A stretch of DNA of 64,000 nucleotides. Source: Nocardioides marmorisolisilvae. GTDB taxonomy: Bacteria; Actinomycetota; Actinomycetes; Propionibacteriales; Nocardioidaceae. Under the pieces are notes generated by a model, which made no database searches, was not told the origin of the DNA, and saw only the letters and a program-made list of their open reading frames with translations. The position numbers and the translations under genes were made by a program. The stretch is taken from contig NZ_RJSG01000002.1 in NCBI RefSeq assembly GCF_003725775.1, forward strand, positions 958,400 to 1,022,399, read 5' to 3'. This document shows, piece by piece, positions 57,488 to 64,000 of the stretch (the stretch's first letter is position 1; every line of letters starts with the position of its first letter).

Positions 57488-57895
57488 TCAGGGGATCCGC
57501 TTGCCCAGGAACGGGTCCTCGCCGCGCTGGTAGGCCGCCGCGATGTCGCGGATGCGCTCCTCGGAGTCCCGCCAGCCCCGGACCTTCTCGACCCCGAGCA
57601 GCTCGTTGCCGTGGGTGGCCTCGACGATCCAGGGCAGCACCCAGAAGACGCGCAGCAGCGCGAGGATCGGGATCAGCAGCACCAGGACCACGACCAGCTC
57701 GAAGCCGAAGAAGATGATGCTGCCGAACAGGACGACCAGGATCGCGAAGATCAGCCCGAAGACGATGCCCTCGATGCCGTCGGTGAGGTCCATCGCCTCG
57801 AGCGCGTTCCCCGAGACGTCACGCTTCTTCACCTTCCAGGGGAACCACCGCCGCTGAACGTTGATGCCGCGACCGTCCATCGCCGAGATCAGCAT
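57488..57895 (-). CDS. Small membrane protein of unknown function
   Basis: 135 residues. A polar N-terminus (MDGRGINVQRRWFPWKVKKRDVSG) leads to two hydrophobic segments (IEGIVFGLIFAILVVLFGSIIFFGFELVVVLVLLIPILALLRVF, probably two helices). A cytoplasmic tail with a charged helix follows (VEKVRGWRDSEERIRDIAAAYQRGEDPFLGKRIP). No known domain. Its start overlaps the stop of the upstream gene by one base (TGATG), so it is the third gene of the ligC operon. It is convergent with the SOS-box gene, one base apart. Confidence 0.75.
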   Translation of the reverse strand: MLISAMDGRGINVQRRWFPWKVKKRDVSGNALEAMDLTDGIEGIVFGLIFAILVVLFGSIIFFGFELVVVLVLLIPILALLRVFWVLPWIVEATHGNELLGVEKVRGWRDSEERIRDIAAAYQRGEDPFLGKRIP

Positions 57896-58431
57896 CAGAG
57901 CCCGCTGATCCCTTCGCCCTCACCGGCCTGCTCGTCGAAGGTCTCGTGCTCGAGCAGGTGCAGCACCGGGACGCCGAGCTTGCGGCGCGCACGCGAGGTC
58001 CAGTCGAGGTGGAAGAACTCCGAGACCACGTGCGGGCGGGTGAGGATGATCGCCTCGCGGGCGTCGACCTCGGTGACCTTGCCGGCCAGTCCCTGGATCG
58101 GGTCGACCGAGATCAGGTCGCCGACAGCCTTGCCTCCGGCCGCCTCGATCGCCGCGACCGACGACTTCACCGCCTCGCGGGCCACGTCGAGCAGGTCGTT
58201 CTGCAGGCTCTGCAACGACTCCGGGTCGCTGAGCAGGGTCGGCGCGGACAGCACCTCGCCGGTCGCGAGGGTCCCCATGCCTGCTTCGATGCGCGCCGCG
58301 CTGTCCTCGACCGGGACGAGCACGTGGTACAGAACCGGGTCCTCGATGTCCTCGTGCAGGCTGCGGACCTGCTGCGCGTCCTGGGCGGTCAGCGCCTGCT
58401 CCACCAGGAGCACCACGTCGTAGTCGCTCAT
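57895..58431 (-). CDS. Universal-stress-like protein of unknown function
   Basis: 178 residues with an alpha/beta pattern: VVLLVEQALTAQDAQQVRSLHEDIEDPVLYHVLVPVED, then a helical insertion, then AIEAAGGKAVGDLISVDPIQGLAGKVTEVDAREAIILTRPHVVSEFFHLDWTSRARRKLGVPVLHLLEHE. The order of strands and the final helix resemble UspA-type folds, but the ATP-binding GxxG pattern is not seen. Start overlaps the ligase stop by four bases (ATGA), so it is co-translated with ligC. The role in repair is unknown. Confidence 0.65.
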   Translation of the reverse strand: MSDYDVVLLVEQALTAQDAQQVRSLHEDIEDPVLYHVLVPVEDSAARIEAGMGTLATGEVLSAPTLLSDPESLQSLQNDLLDVAREAVKSSVAAIEAAGGKAVGDLISVDPIQGLAGKVTEVDAREAIILTRPHVVSEFFHLDWTSRARRKLGVPVLHLLEHETFDEQAGEGEGISGL

Positions 58432-59510
58432 CCCAACACCTTAGTCAGGTCGTAGCTCACCGGCTCCTCCAGCTGTTCATAGGTGCACGACTCCGGGTCA
58501 CGGTCCAGCCGCCAGTGCTTGAACTGCGCGGTGTGCCGGAACCGGCGGCCCTCCATGTGCTCGTAGCCGACCTCGAGCACCCGCTCGGGTCGCAGCGGCG
58601 TGAAGGACAGGTCCTTGCCCTGGCTCCAGCGCGACTGGGTACCAGGCACCCGGTCGGGGTTGGCGGTCAGGAACTCCTGCCACTTGCCCCACGGGTGGTC
58701 CGACAGCGGCACCACCAGCGGCTGGAGCTCCTCGATCAGCTCGGCGCGGCGGGCCTCGGTGAAGGAGGCCGCGACCCCGACGTGCTGGAGCTCGCCGTCG
58801 GCGTACAGGCCGAGCAGCAGGCTGCCCAGCAGCGGCCGCTCCGGCGTGGAGTTCTTGTGCTCGCGGTAACCGGCGACGACGACGTCGGCGGTCCGGGCGT
58901 GCTTGATCTTGAGCATCGTGCGCGCGTTCTGCTGGTACGGCGCCGACATCGGCTTGGCGACCACGCCGTCCAGGCCGGCGCCCTCGAACTGCTCGAACCA
59001 GCCCTCCGCCTCGGTCGGGTCCAGGGTCGTCCGGGTCAGGTGCACGGGACCGGACAGGCCGGTCAGCGCCTTCTCCATCCGGGAGCGCCGCTCGCTGAAG
59101 GGGAGGGGCGTCAGGTCCTCGTCGCCGAGGGCGAGCATGTCGAAGGCGACGAAGCTGGCGGGGGCCTCGACCGAGAGCAGCTTGATCCGCGACGCCGCGG
59201 GGTGGATTCGTTCCTGCAGCACCTCGAACTCGAGGCGAGGACCGATCGCGACGAAGAGCTCACCGTCCAGGACGCAGCGCTCCGGCAGCTGCGCGGCCAG
59301 GGCCTCGACCACCTCCGGGAAGTACCGGGTCAACGGCTTGGTGTTGCGCGAGGTCAGCTCGACCTCGTCGCCGTCCTTGAACACGATGCACCGGAAGCCG
59401 TCCCACTTCGGTTCGAAGGAGAGCCCGCCGTCGAACTTGGCCGGGTCCGGGATGCCCTTCACCGACTTGGCGAGCATCGGCTGGACGGGCGGCATCACCG
59501 GGAGATCCAT
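58428..59510 (-). CDS. ligC: ATP-dependent DNA ligase (LigC type)
   Basis: 360 residues from the ATG at 59510. The nucleotidyl motif I lysine is in FEPKWDGFRCIVF, motif III in SRNTKPLTRYFPEVVEAL, motif IV in ASFVAFDMLALGDEDL, motif V in GVVAKPMSAPYQ with MLKIKH. An OB-fold follows (FTEARRAELIEEL onward). The size and motifs match mycobacterial LigC, a backup ligase for non-homologous repair. TAGGCT (59518-59523) ends 7 nt before the ATG. It is divergent from the PPK2 gene across 54 bp and heads a three-gene operon. Confidence 0.93.
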   Translation of the reverse strand: MDLPVMPPVQPMLAKSVKGIPDPAKFDGGLSFEPKWDGFRCIVFKDGDEVELTSRNTKPLTRYFPEVVEALAAQLPERCVLDGELFVAIGPRLEFEVLQERIHPAASRIKLLSVEAPASFVAFDMLALGDEDLTPLPFSERRSRMEKALTGLSGPVHLTRTTLDPTEAEGWFEQFEGAGLDGVVAKPMSAPYQQNARTMLKIKHARTADVVVAGYREHKNSTPERPLLGSLLLGLYADGELQHVGVAASFTEARRAELIEELQPLVVPLSDHPWGKWQEFLTANPDRVPGTQSRWSQGKDLSFTPLRPERVLEVGYEHMEGRRFRHTAQFKHWRLDRDPESCTYEQLEEPVSYDLTKVLG

Positions 59511-59517
59511 GCCGGTG

Positions 59518-59558
59518 AGCCTAGCCGTGCGCCCCGACATCGCGAGGATGGATAACCT
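59518..59558. promoter_or_regulatory. Back-to-back leaderless promoters of ligC and ppk2
   Basis: Minus strand TAGGCT (59518-59523) is 7 nt before the ligC ATG. Plus strand TAACCT (59553-59558) is 6 nt before the ppk2 ATG at 59565. Neither has a ribosome-binding site. Confidence 0.55.
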
Positions 59559-59564
59559 CGGCCC

Positions 59565-60392
59565 ATGGCGCTGCGCGACGAGCTCAGATTCCGGGGAAGC
59601 CTGGCCGACCATCCGACCGACGGCACGCCGGGGTTCGACGGCGGCAAGAAGGATGCCGAGAAGGAGCTGCCCGAGCTCGGCCCGGAGATGGCCGACCTTC
59701 AGGAGAAGCTCTTCGCCCACGGCTACACCGAAGGCAAGCAACGCCTCCTGCTGGTGCTCCAGGGCATGGACACCTCCGGCAAGGGCGGGATCCTCTCGCA
59801 TGCGGTCGGCCTGCTCGACCCGGGCGGGATGCACCTGAAGTCGTTCAAGAAGCCGACCAGGGAGGAGCTCTCGCACGACTTCCTCTGGCGGATCGAGCGC
59901 GAGGTGCCGGCCGCGGGCGAGATCGGCATCTTCGACCGTTCGCACTACGAGGACGTGCTCGTGGTCAAGGTCCACCAGCTCACCGACGCACCTGAGATCG
60001 AGCGCCGCTACGACGCCATCAACGCCTTCGAGAAGAACCTCGTCGACTCCGGCACCGTGATCGTGAAGTGCATGCTGCACATCTCCAAGGAGACCCAGAA
60101 GGAGCGCCTGCTCGCGCGGCTCGACGACCCGACGAAGCAGTGGAAGTTCAAGCCCGAGGACGTCGACGAGCGCGGCTACTGGGACGACTACCAGAAGGCG
60201 TACGAGATCGCGCTCGAGCGCTGCAACACCGACCACGCCCCGTGGTTCGTCATCCCGAGCGATCGCAAGTGGTACCGCAACTGGGCGATCGGTCGGCTGC
60301 TGCGCGACCACCTGGCGGCGATGAACCTCGACTGGCCGGCGCCCGACTACGACATCGCGGAGCAGCGCGCCCGGCTGGAGGACGAGAAGTGA
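59565..60392 (+). CDS. ppk2: Polyphosphate:nucleotide phosphotransferase (PPK2 family)
   Basis: 275 residues. PPK2 uses polyphosphate to phosphorylate nucleoside mono- or diphosphates. Walker A VLQGMDTSGKGGILSHAVG and Walker B IGIFDRSHYEDVLVVKVHQL are intact, with the lid region FKPEDVDERGYWDDYQKAYE and the PSDRKWYRNWAIGRLL end. The subclass (AMP, ADP or GDP acceptor) cannot be set by eye. Leaderless promoter. Its stop overlaps the GTG of the next gene (GTGA), making a three-gene unit with HipA-like and DUF3037. Confidence 0.94.
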   Translation: MALRDELRFRGSLADHPTDGTPGFDGGKKDAEKELPELGPEMADLQEKLFAHGYTEGKQRLLLVLQGMDTSGKGGILSHAVGLLDPGGMHLKSFKKPTREELSHDFLWRIEREVPAAGEIGIFDRSHYEDVLVVKVHQLTDAPEIERRYDAINAFEKNLVDSGTVIVKCMLHISKETQKERLLARLDDPTKQWKFKPEDVDERGYWDDYQKAYEIALERCNTDHAPWFVIPSDRKWYRNWAIGRLLRDHLAAMNLDWPAPDYDIAEQRARLEDEK

Positions 60393-61156
60393 GCGGCCTG
60401 CCCCGGGTGACCGCCACCAGGTTCGTCACCCCGCTGCGGGAGGGCGGGTCGCTGCCCGGCATCGTCGAGGCGGACGACCTGGGCACCTATGTCTGCAAGT
60501 TCCGCGGCGCCGGCCAAGGTCTCCCGGTGCTGGTCGCCGAGGTGATCGTGAGCGGTCTGGCCGAGGCGCTCGGCCTGAAGACCCCGAGCCTGGTCGAGGT
60601 GGACCTGACCGAGCCGATCGCACGCTACGAGGCCGACGAGGAGGTCCAGGACCTGCTGAACGCCAGCCTCGGGCTCAACCTCGGGGTGGACTTCCTGCCG
60701 GGCTCCTTCGGGTTCGACTCGGGCGTCGAGGTCGACTCCACCTACGCCGCCACGGTGATGTGGCTGGACGCGTACGTCGCCAACGTCGACCGAAGCTGGC
60801 GCAACCCGAACCTGCTGGTGTGGCACGGCGACGTCTGGGTGATCGACCACGGGGCCTCCCTGTACTTCCACCACGGCTGGGCGGGCGGGCTCACGGATCC
60901 TCAGCGGTTCGCCGAGCAGCCGTGGTCGGCCGACGACCACGTCCTCGGCGCGCACCTGGATGCGGTGGCGCGCCTGGATGTCGAGCTCGGAGCCCGGATC
61001 ACCGACGCTGTTCTGGATGAGATCCTCGGCCGGGTCCCCGACGAGTGGCTGGTCGGACCGGTGAGCCCGGCCGAGATGCGGGCGGCGTACCGGGCGTTCC
61101 TGGTGGCTCGTCGCGACGGCAACCGCAGCTGGCTCCCCAAGCGGGGTGCGGCATGA
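60389..61156 (+). CDS. HipA-like kinase
   Basis: 255 residues from the GTG at 60389. The HipA/PI-kinase core is seen in YVCKFRGAGQGLPVLVAEVIVSGLAEALGL and TYAATVMWLDAYVANVDRSWRNPNLLVWHGDVWVIDHGASLYFHH, where the catalytic D and N (NVDRSWRNPN) and metal-binding D (IDHG) stand. It lacks the HipA N-terminal subdomain 1, so it is a reduced version, and there is no HipB antitoxin gene. Genes of this type commonly pair with DUF3037, as here. Target unknown. Confidence 0.85.
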   Translation: MSGLPRVTATRFVTPLREGGSLPGIVEADDLGTYVCKFRGAGQGLPVLVAEVIVSGLAEALGLKTPSLVEVDLTEPIARYEADEEVQDLLNASLGLNLGVDFLPGSFGFDSGVEVDSTYAATVMWLDAYVANVDRSWRNPNLLVWHGDVWVIDHGASLYFHHGWAGGLTDPQRFAEQPWSADDHVLGAHLDAVARLDVELGARITDAVLDEILGRVPDEWLVGPVSPAEMRAAYRAFLVARRDGNRSWLPKRGAA

Positions 61157-61527
61157 GCCCGTACCAATACGTCGTGCTGCGCTGCGTCCCGCGGATCGAC
61201 CGTGAGGAGTTCGTGAACGTCGGGGTGGTGCTCTACTGCCAGGCTGGCGACTTCCTGGACGCGCGCTGGCACGTCGACCGCGACCGGATCCAGGCGCTCG
61301 ACTCGGCGGTCGACCTCGATGCTCTCTGCGAACGGCTCACCTTCATCGACGGCGTGTGCCGGGGCGACGCCTCGCTGGGCGACGTGGCCAGCGGTGACCT
61401 CGGGACTCGGTTCGGCTTCCTCAAGGCGCCGCGGTCGACGGTCGTGCAGCCCGGCCCGGTGCACGGCGGCATCACTGCGGACCCTGCGGCTGAGCTGGAG
61501 CGACTCCTCGGCCAGCTCGTCCGGTAG
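61153..61527 (+). CDS. DUF3037-domain protein
   Basis: 124 residues. It starts PYQYVVLRCVPRIDREEFVNVGVVLYC and continues with FLDARWHVDRDRIQALDSAVDLDAL, matching DUF3037. The protein is soluble and predicted mixed alpha/beta. It overlaps the HipA-like stop by four bases (ATGA), so the two are co-translated. DUF3037 with a HipA-like kinase is a recurrent pair across bacteria; whether DUF3037 regulates or is phosphorylated by the kinase is unknown. Confidence 0.85.
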   Translation: MSPYQYVVLRCVPRIDREEFVNVGVVLYCQAGDFLDARWHVDRDRIQALDSAVDLDALCERLTFIDGVCRGDASLGDVASGDLGTRFGFLKAPRSTVVQPGPVHGGITADPAAELERLLGQLVR

Positions 61528-61541
61528 AGGCGCGTTGATTC

Positions 61542-63395
61542 GTGCGTACCTACCTTCTCGCCGTGTCTAAGAGCGGATCGCCCCTGCCGTCGCTCGACCA
61601 GGTCGACCGGGTGGCCCGGGCGAGCCTGCCGTTCCGTACGACGGGATGCGATGCGTCGTGGTCCGCTGAAGACGGTCTCGCCGGGCTGTGGGTGTGGCAC
61701 AACGAGCAGTCAGACGCCGCGAAGCCACTGAACCTTCATCCGGACGGTGCTGAGGGCTGGTCGGGCTACTTCGTCGGGTCACCGGATCGTCGCGAGCCCA
61801 GTGCCACGGGTGGAGTCTGGGCGCACTTCCACGTCACGGCGCAGGGTGCGGTGGCAACCTCGTGCGCTTCCGGAACAGAACAAGTCTTCTACGCCGAGAG
61901 CGCACAGCACGTGGTCGTCGGCACCCGCGCACAGCTGGTGGCTCTCGCCGCCTTCGGTGAACAGCTCGTTCTCGACACCGCTGGGCTGGCCGCGATCGTG
62001 AATGCTGGTTTCAGCACGACCGACCGCACCATCTTCGACGGTGTACGTGTGCTCCGCCCGGGCTGGAGAATCGTCGCGACTCAGGGAGCAGGCGTCGTCC
62101 TTGAGCCGGCGGTCTCGGCTGACTTCGACGGATCGGCCGGACAGGCACTGATCGCTTCGGTGTCCGGGCTTCCCGCGACAGCGAGCACGATCCGGCTGGG
62201 CCTGACTGGTGGTCGCGACTCACGCCTCCTCGCGGGGCTGCTGGTCAAGGCAGGTGTTCCGGTCCGCGCTTACACCGCGGGCGACGAAGCCGACCCGGAC
62301 GTGGTGATCGCCCGTCGCGTCGCGGAGGTGCTTGGCATCGAGCACTCGGTGACCGGCCCGCGCGGATCCAATGCGCGCGGCGACAATCTCGAGGTCGACC
62401 CGCGGGCGCGGGTGCGCGAGGCCGTCGCCCTGGGAGAGGGCATGCTCGGGGCCTACGACCGGGTCGGGCGCATCGACGAGTCCTTCAAGCCGGCTCTCAT
62501 CCCGTTCTCGGGCAGCGGCGGCGAGATCCTCCGTGGCTACTACGCGAACGCACTGCACGGCGCGGAACTGCCCGACGTCGCGCGACGGGTGCTGCGCAGA
62601 CGCGCCCTGGCGCAGGAGAAGCTGCTGACCGCGGACGCCAAGCAGCAGTACCTGGCAGACCTCCAGGACTGGATGGACGCTGTCGTGCGCGCTCCCGGGC
62701 TGGCGCTGTCCGACTTCTACCTGCGGCAGCGAACGGCTCGCTGGTCCGGCGCCGCCCGCGGATCGTCCTCGATGGGCTCCCTCGCCTGGCGCCCGTTCTT
62801 CGATCATCACGTCGTGCAGGCGGTGCAGGCCGTGCCACTCGCCGAGCGCACCAGCGAACGGTTCTTCGCCTCCCTGATCGACGAGCTGGTGCCGGAACTC
62901 GCCGATGTGCCCTTCGTCGGCAAGCGCTGGGCGTTTGAGGAGCTGCCGCCCTCCGATCCAGGTGAGCGTGCACGCTGGGTGCAGCGAGCACCGCTGAAGG
63001 GTGCGCACGGCGAAGGACCCAGCTTCAACTGGCGAACCGATCTCGCGGAGGTTCGTGCGGAACTCGGCTCCATCGTCGAGTCCGCTCCCGACGCGTTCTG
63101 GGCCGTGGTCGACCACCAAGCCGTCGACCGGTACTTGCAGCGAGTGCCCACGGCGGACCGAACGCAGACGGTGCCACTCTGGAACCTCGCTACCGTCGCT
63201 CACGCCGTGGCGAGCTCCGTAGAACTGGGTGAGGAGAAGTTCTCTCCGGCACCCACAGCGATCCACGTTCGCCGATCGTCGGGTGAAGCGCCGACGGCAC
63301 CCCGGATCACGCTTTCCGCGTACTCACGTGCTGCCGCGAAGCGCGTCTATCTGCGACTGGCGTCGGCCAGAGCGGCCTTCAGCCGACGACGCTGA
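61542..63395 (+). CDS. Asparagine-synthase-like protein lacking the glutaminase cysteine
   Basis: 617 residues from the GTG at 61542; a GTG at 61563 is a rival because TACCTT (61551-61556) lies 6 nt before it. I keep 61542 because RTYLLAV supplies the first strand of the glutaminase-like domain. The N-terminal domain (1-190) has no Cys-2, so it cannot use glutamine as in AsnB. The synthetase half has the PP-loop RLGLTGGRDSRLLAGLL, then AYTAGDEADPDV. Many such proteins activate carboxylates in peptide or polysaccharide maturation. Codon choice is looser than its neighbours (more GAA, CAA, ACA). No maturation partners are adjacent. Confidence 0.82.
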   Translation: MRTYLLAVSKSGSPLPSLDQVDRVARASLPFRTTGCDASWSAEDGLAGLWVWHNEQSDAAKPLNLHPDGAEGWSGYFVGSPDRREPSATGGVWAHFHVTAQGAVATSCASGTEQVFYAESAQHVVVGTRAQLVALAAFGEQLVLDTAGLAAIVNAGFSTTDRTIFDGVRVLRPGWRIVATQGAGVVLEPAVSADFDGSAGQALIASVSGLPATASTIRLGLTGGRDSRLLAGLLVKAGVPVRAYTAGDEADPDVVIARRVAEVLGIEHSVTGPRGSNARGDNLEVDPRARVREAVALGEGMLGAYDRVGRIDESFKPALIPFSGSGGEILRGYYANALHGAELPDVARRVLRRRALAQEKLLTADAKQQYLADLQDWMDAVVRAPGLALSDFYLRQRTARWSGAARGSSSMGSLAWRPFFDHHVVQAVQAVPLAERTSERFFASLIDELVPELADVPFVGKRWAFEELPPSDPGERARWVQRAPLKGAHGEGPSFNWRTDLAEVRAELGSIVESAPDAFWAVVDHQAVDRYLQRVPTADRTQTVPLWNLATVAHAVASSVELGEEKFSPAPTAIHVRRSSGEAPTAPRITLSAYSRAAAKRVYLRLASARAAFSRRR

Positions 63396-63401
63396 TCAGT
63401 G

Positions 63402-64000
63402 TCAGACCGGCACGAGCTCGACCGCTCCCACGGCGTACCGGGCCAGGATGGTCCGGGCGACCTCGGGGTCGGCGCCCAGCGGCTCGGAGACGGCGACCGC
63501 GCCGGCTTCGATGGCCAGCTCGGCTGCCCGGTCCGGCAGGAAGCCGGGGGCCAGGAACATCGAGGCGACGGCGACGTGGCGGCGACCCTCGGCCCGGAAG
63601 GCGCGGACCGCCTCACCGGTGGCCGGGGGAGTCGTCGAGGCGAAGGCCGCGGTGACGGGGAGCTTGTGGTGAGCACCCCAGACGCGGGCGAGCCGCGCGA
63701 CGGCCTGGTTGGCCAGCGGGTCGGAGGAACCGGCAGCAGCCAGCACCAGGGCGTCGAGCTCGCGCACGCGGGCGGCGCTCAGCGCCTCACGCAGGCGCTT
63801 GTCGAGCACCTCGAGGAACGCGTGCTCCAGGCCGAGGACCTTGGTGGCGCGGATGCGCAGGCCCGGGTGAGAGGCCGTCGCGGCAGCGATCACCTCGGGC
63901 ACGTCCACCTTCGCGTGGAACGCCTCGGAGAGGAGGAGCGGGACCACCACGATCTCCTCGAACTTCGCACGGACCAGTTTGTTCACGGTCGTCTCGAACG
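63402..64000 (-). CDS. sirB: Sirohydrochlorin chelatase (CbiX/SirB type), 5' end beyond the window
   Basis: The reading frame stays open to the right edge, so at least 199 residues are seen and the N-terminus is missing. The visible part has FEEIVVVPLLLSEAFHAKVDVPEVI, with the metal-handling histidine of the family, then LDALVLAAAGSSDPLANQAVARL, VTAAFASTTPPATGEAVRAF, and RRHVAVASMFLAPGFLPDRAAE. The duplicated half-domain layout suggests the two-domain CbiX form. It inserts iron or cobalt into sirohydrochlorin on the siroheme or cobalamin route. Six bases separate its stop from that of the convergent asparagine-synthase-like gene. Confidence 0.85.
   Translation of the reverse strand, partial: FETTVNKLVRAKFEEIVVVPLLLSEAFHAKVDVPEVIAAATASHPGLRIRATKVLGLEHAFLEVLDKRLREALSAARVRELDALVLAAAGSSDPLANQAVARLARVWGAHHKLPVTAAFASTTPPATGEAVRAFRAEGRRHVAVASMFLAPGFLPDRAAELAIEAGAVAVSEPLGADPEVARTILARYAVGAVELVPV

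Noticed and set aside
61542-63395. Lasso-peptide or RiPP cluster around the asparagine-synthase-like gene
   Set aside because: No precursor peptide, RRE-type protein, protease or transporter is adjacent.
1-64000. CRISPR arrays, tRNA or rRNA genes, insertion sequences, prophage
   Set aside because: No direct-repeat arrays, cloverleaf-like stretches, transposase or phage proteins were seen on either strand.

Overview
The window reads as chromosomal DNA of a high-GC actinobacterium, most like a Nocardioides or another member of the Propionibacteriales. The grounds are the strong G/C bias at third codon positions, the frequent GTG starts, actinobacteria-type genes (DUF3000, DUF5304, ClgR, a MacRS-like two-component system, HemQ-type heme synthesis, a mycobacterial-style LigC/PolD pair, a mycobacterial-style PhoPR), and many genes that start 6-8 nt after a TAnnnT box, the signature of leaderless mRNAs. 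Coding density is very high. No gap without a gene exceeds 300 bp. I saw no tRNA, rRNA, CRISPR array, insertion sequence or prophage.

Region 1 (1-9985, all minus strand) is a Tad/Flp pilus locus. Its main operon runs cpaB - tadZ/cpaE - tadA/cpaF - a von Willebrand factor A/TadB fusion - tadC - histidine kinase - LuxR-type response regulator. It is followed by at least four Flp prepilin genes, the last cut by the window edge. A GTCCGTTT-like element recurs in front of most of these units. Region 2 (10276-21385) is a housekeeping block with the flavour of the Streptomyces glkA neighbourhood: acyl-CoA ligase, SRPBCC protein, ArsA-type ATPase, DUF5304, ROK glucokinase, a TIGR00300-type enzyme, an alpha/beta hydrolase, a PlsC acyltransferase, a MacS/MacR pair enclosing a flavin reductase-like gene, and ClgR. 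Region 3 (21390-32450) holds lipid and redox genes: a membrane-anchored metalloprotease, a WS/DGAT acyltransferase divergent from an aldehyde dehydrogenase, FUSC, isochorismatase-like, GCS2 ligase, VOC and DUF402 proteins, and a Baeyer-Villiger-type monooxygenase/SDR operon facing a TetR regulator across two operator-like repeats.

Region 4 (32468-37767) is a glycan cassette: UDP-glucose dehydrogenase and UDP-xylose synthase (divergent), two glycosyltransferases and a methyltransferase. Region 5 (37798-50229) has a PhoPR-like system flanked by two matches to the mycobacterial PhoP box, a divergent secreted or anchored protein, HrpA helicase, two tandem orphan PemK/MazF-like genes, two proteins of unknown role, an orphan solute-binding lipoprotein, RNase D and DUF3000. 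Region 6 (50300-54597) carries hemE, hemY/cgoX and hemQ, the coproporphyrin branch of heme synthesis, interrupted by a DUF4349 lipoprotein.

Region 7 (54668-63395) is the least ordinary part. An NHEJ-type polymerase (PolD) and an ATP-dependent ligase (LigC) flank a 77-residue unknown gene whose promoter contains a near-ideal actinobacterial LexA box. Next comes a PPK2 kinase in a four-base-overlap operon with a HipA-like kinase and DUF3037, then a large asparagine-synthase-like gene with no glutaminase cysteine and visibly weaker codon bias. The window ends inside a CbiX-type sirohydrochlorin chelatase. The best candidates for something undescribed are the LexA-box small gene inside the repair island, the PPK2-HipA-DUF3037 operon, and the VWA-TadB fusion pilus with its own two-component system.
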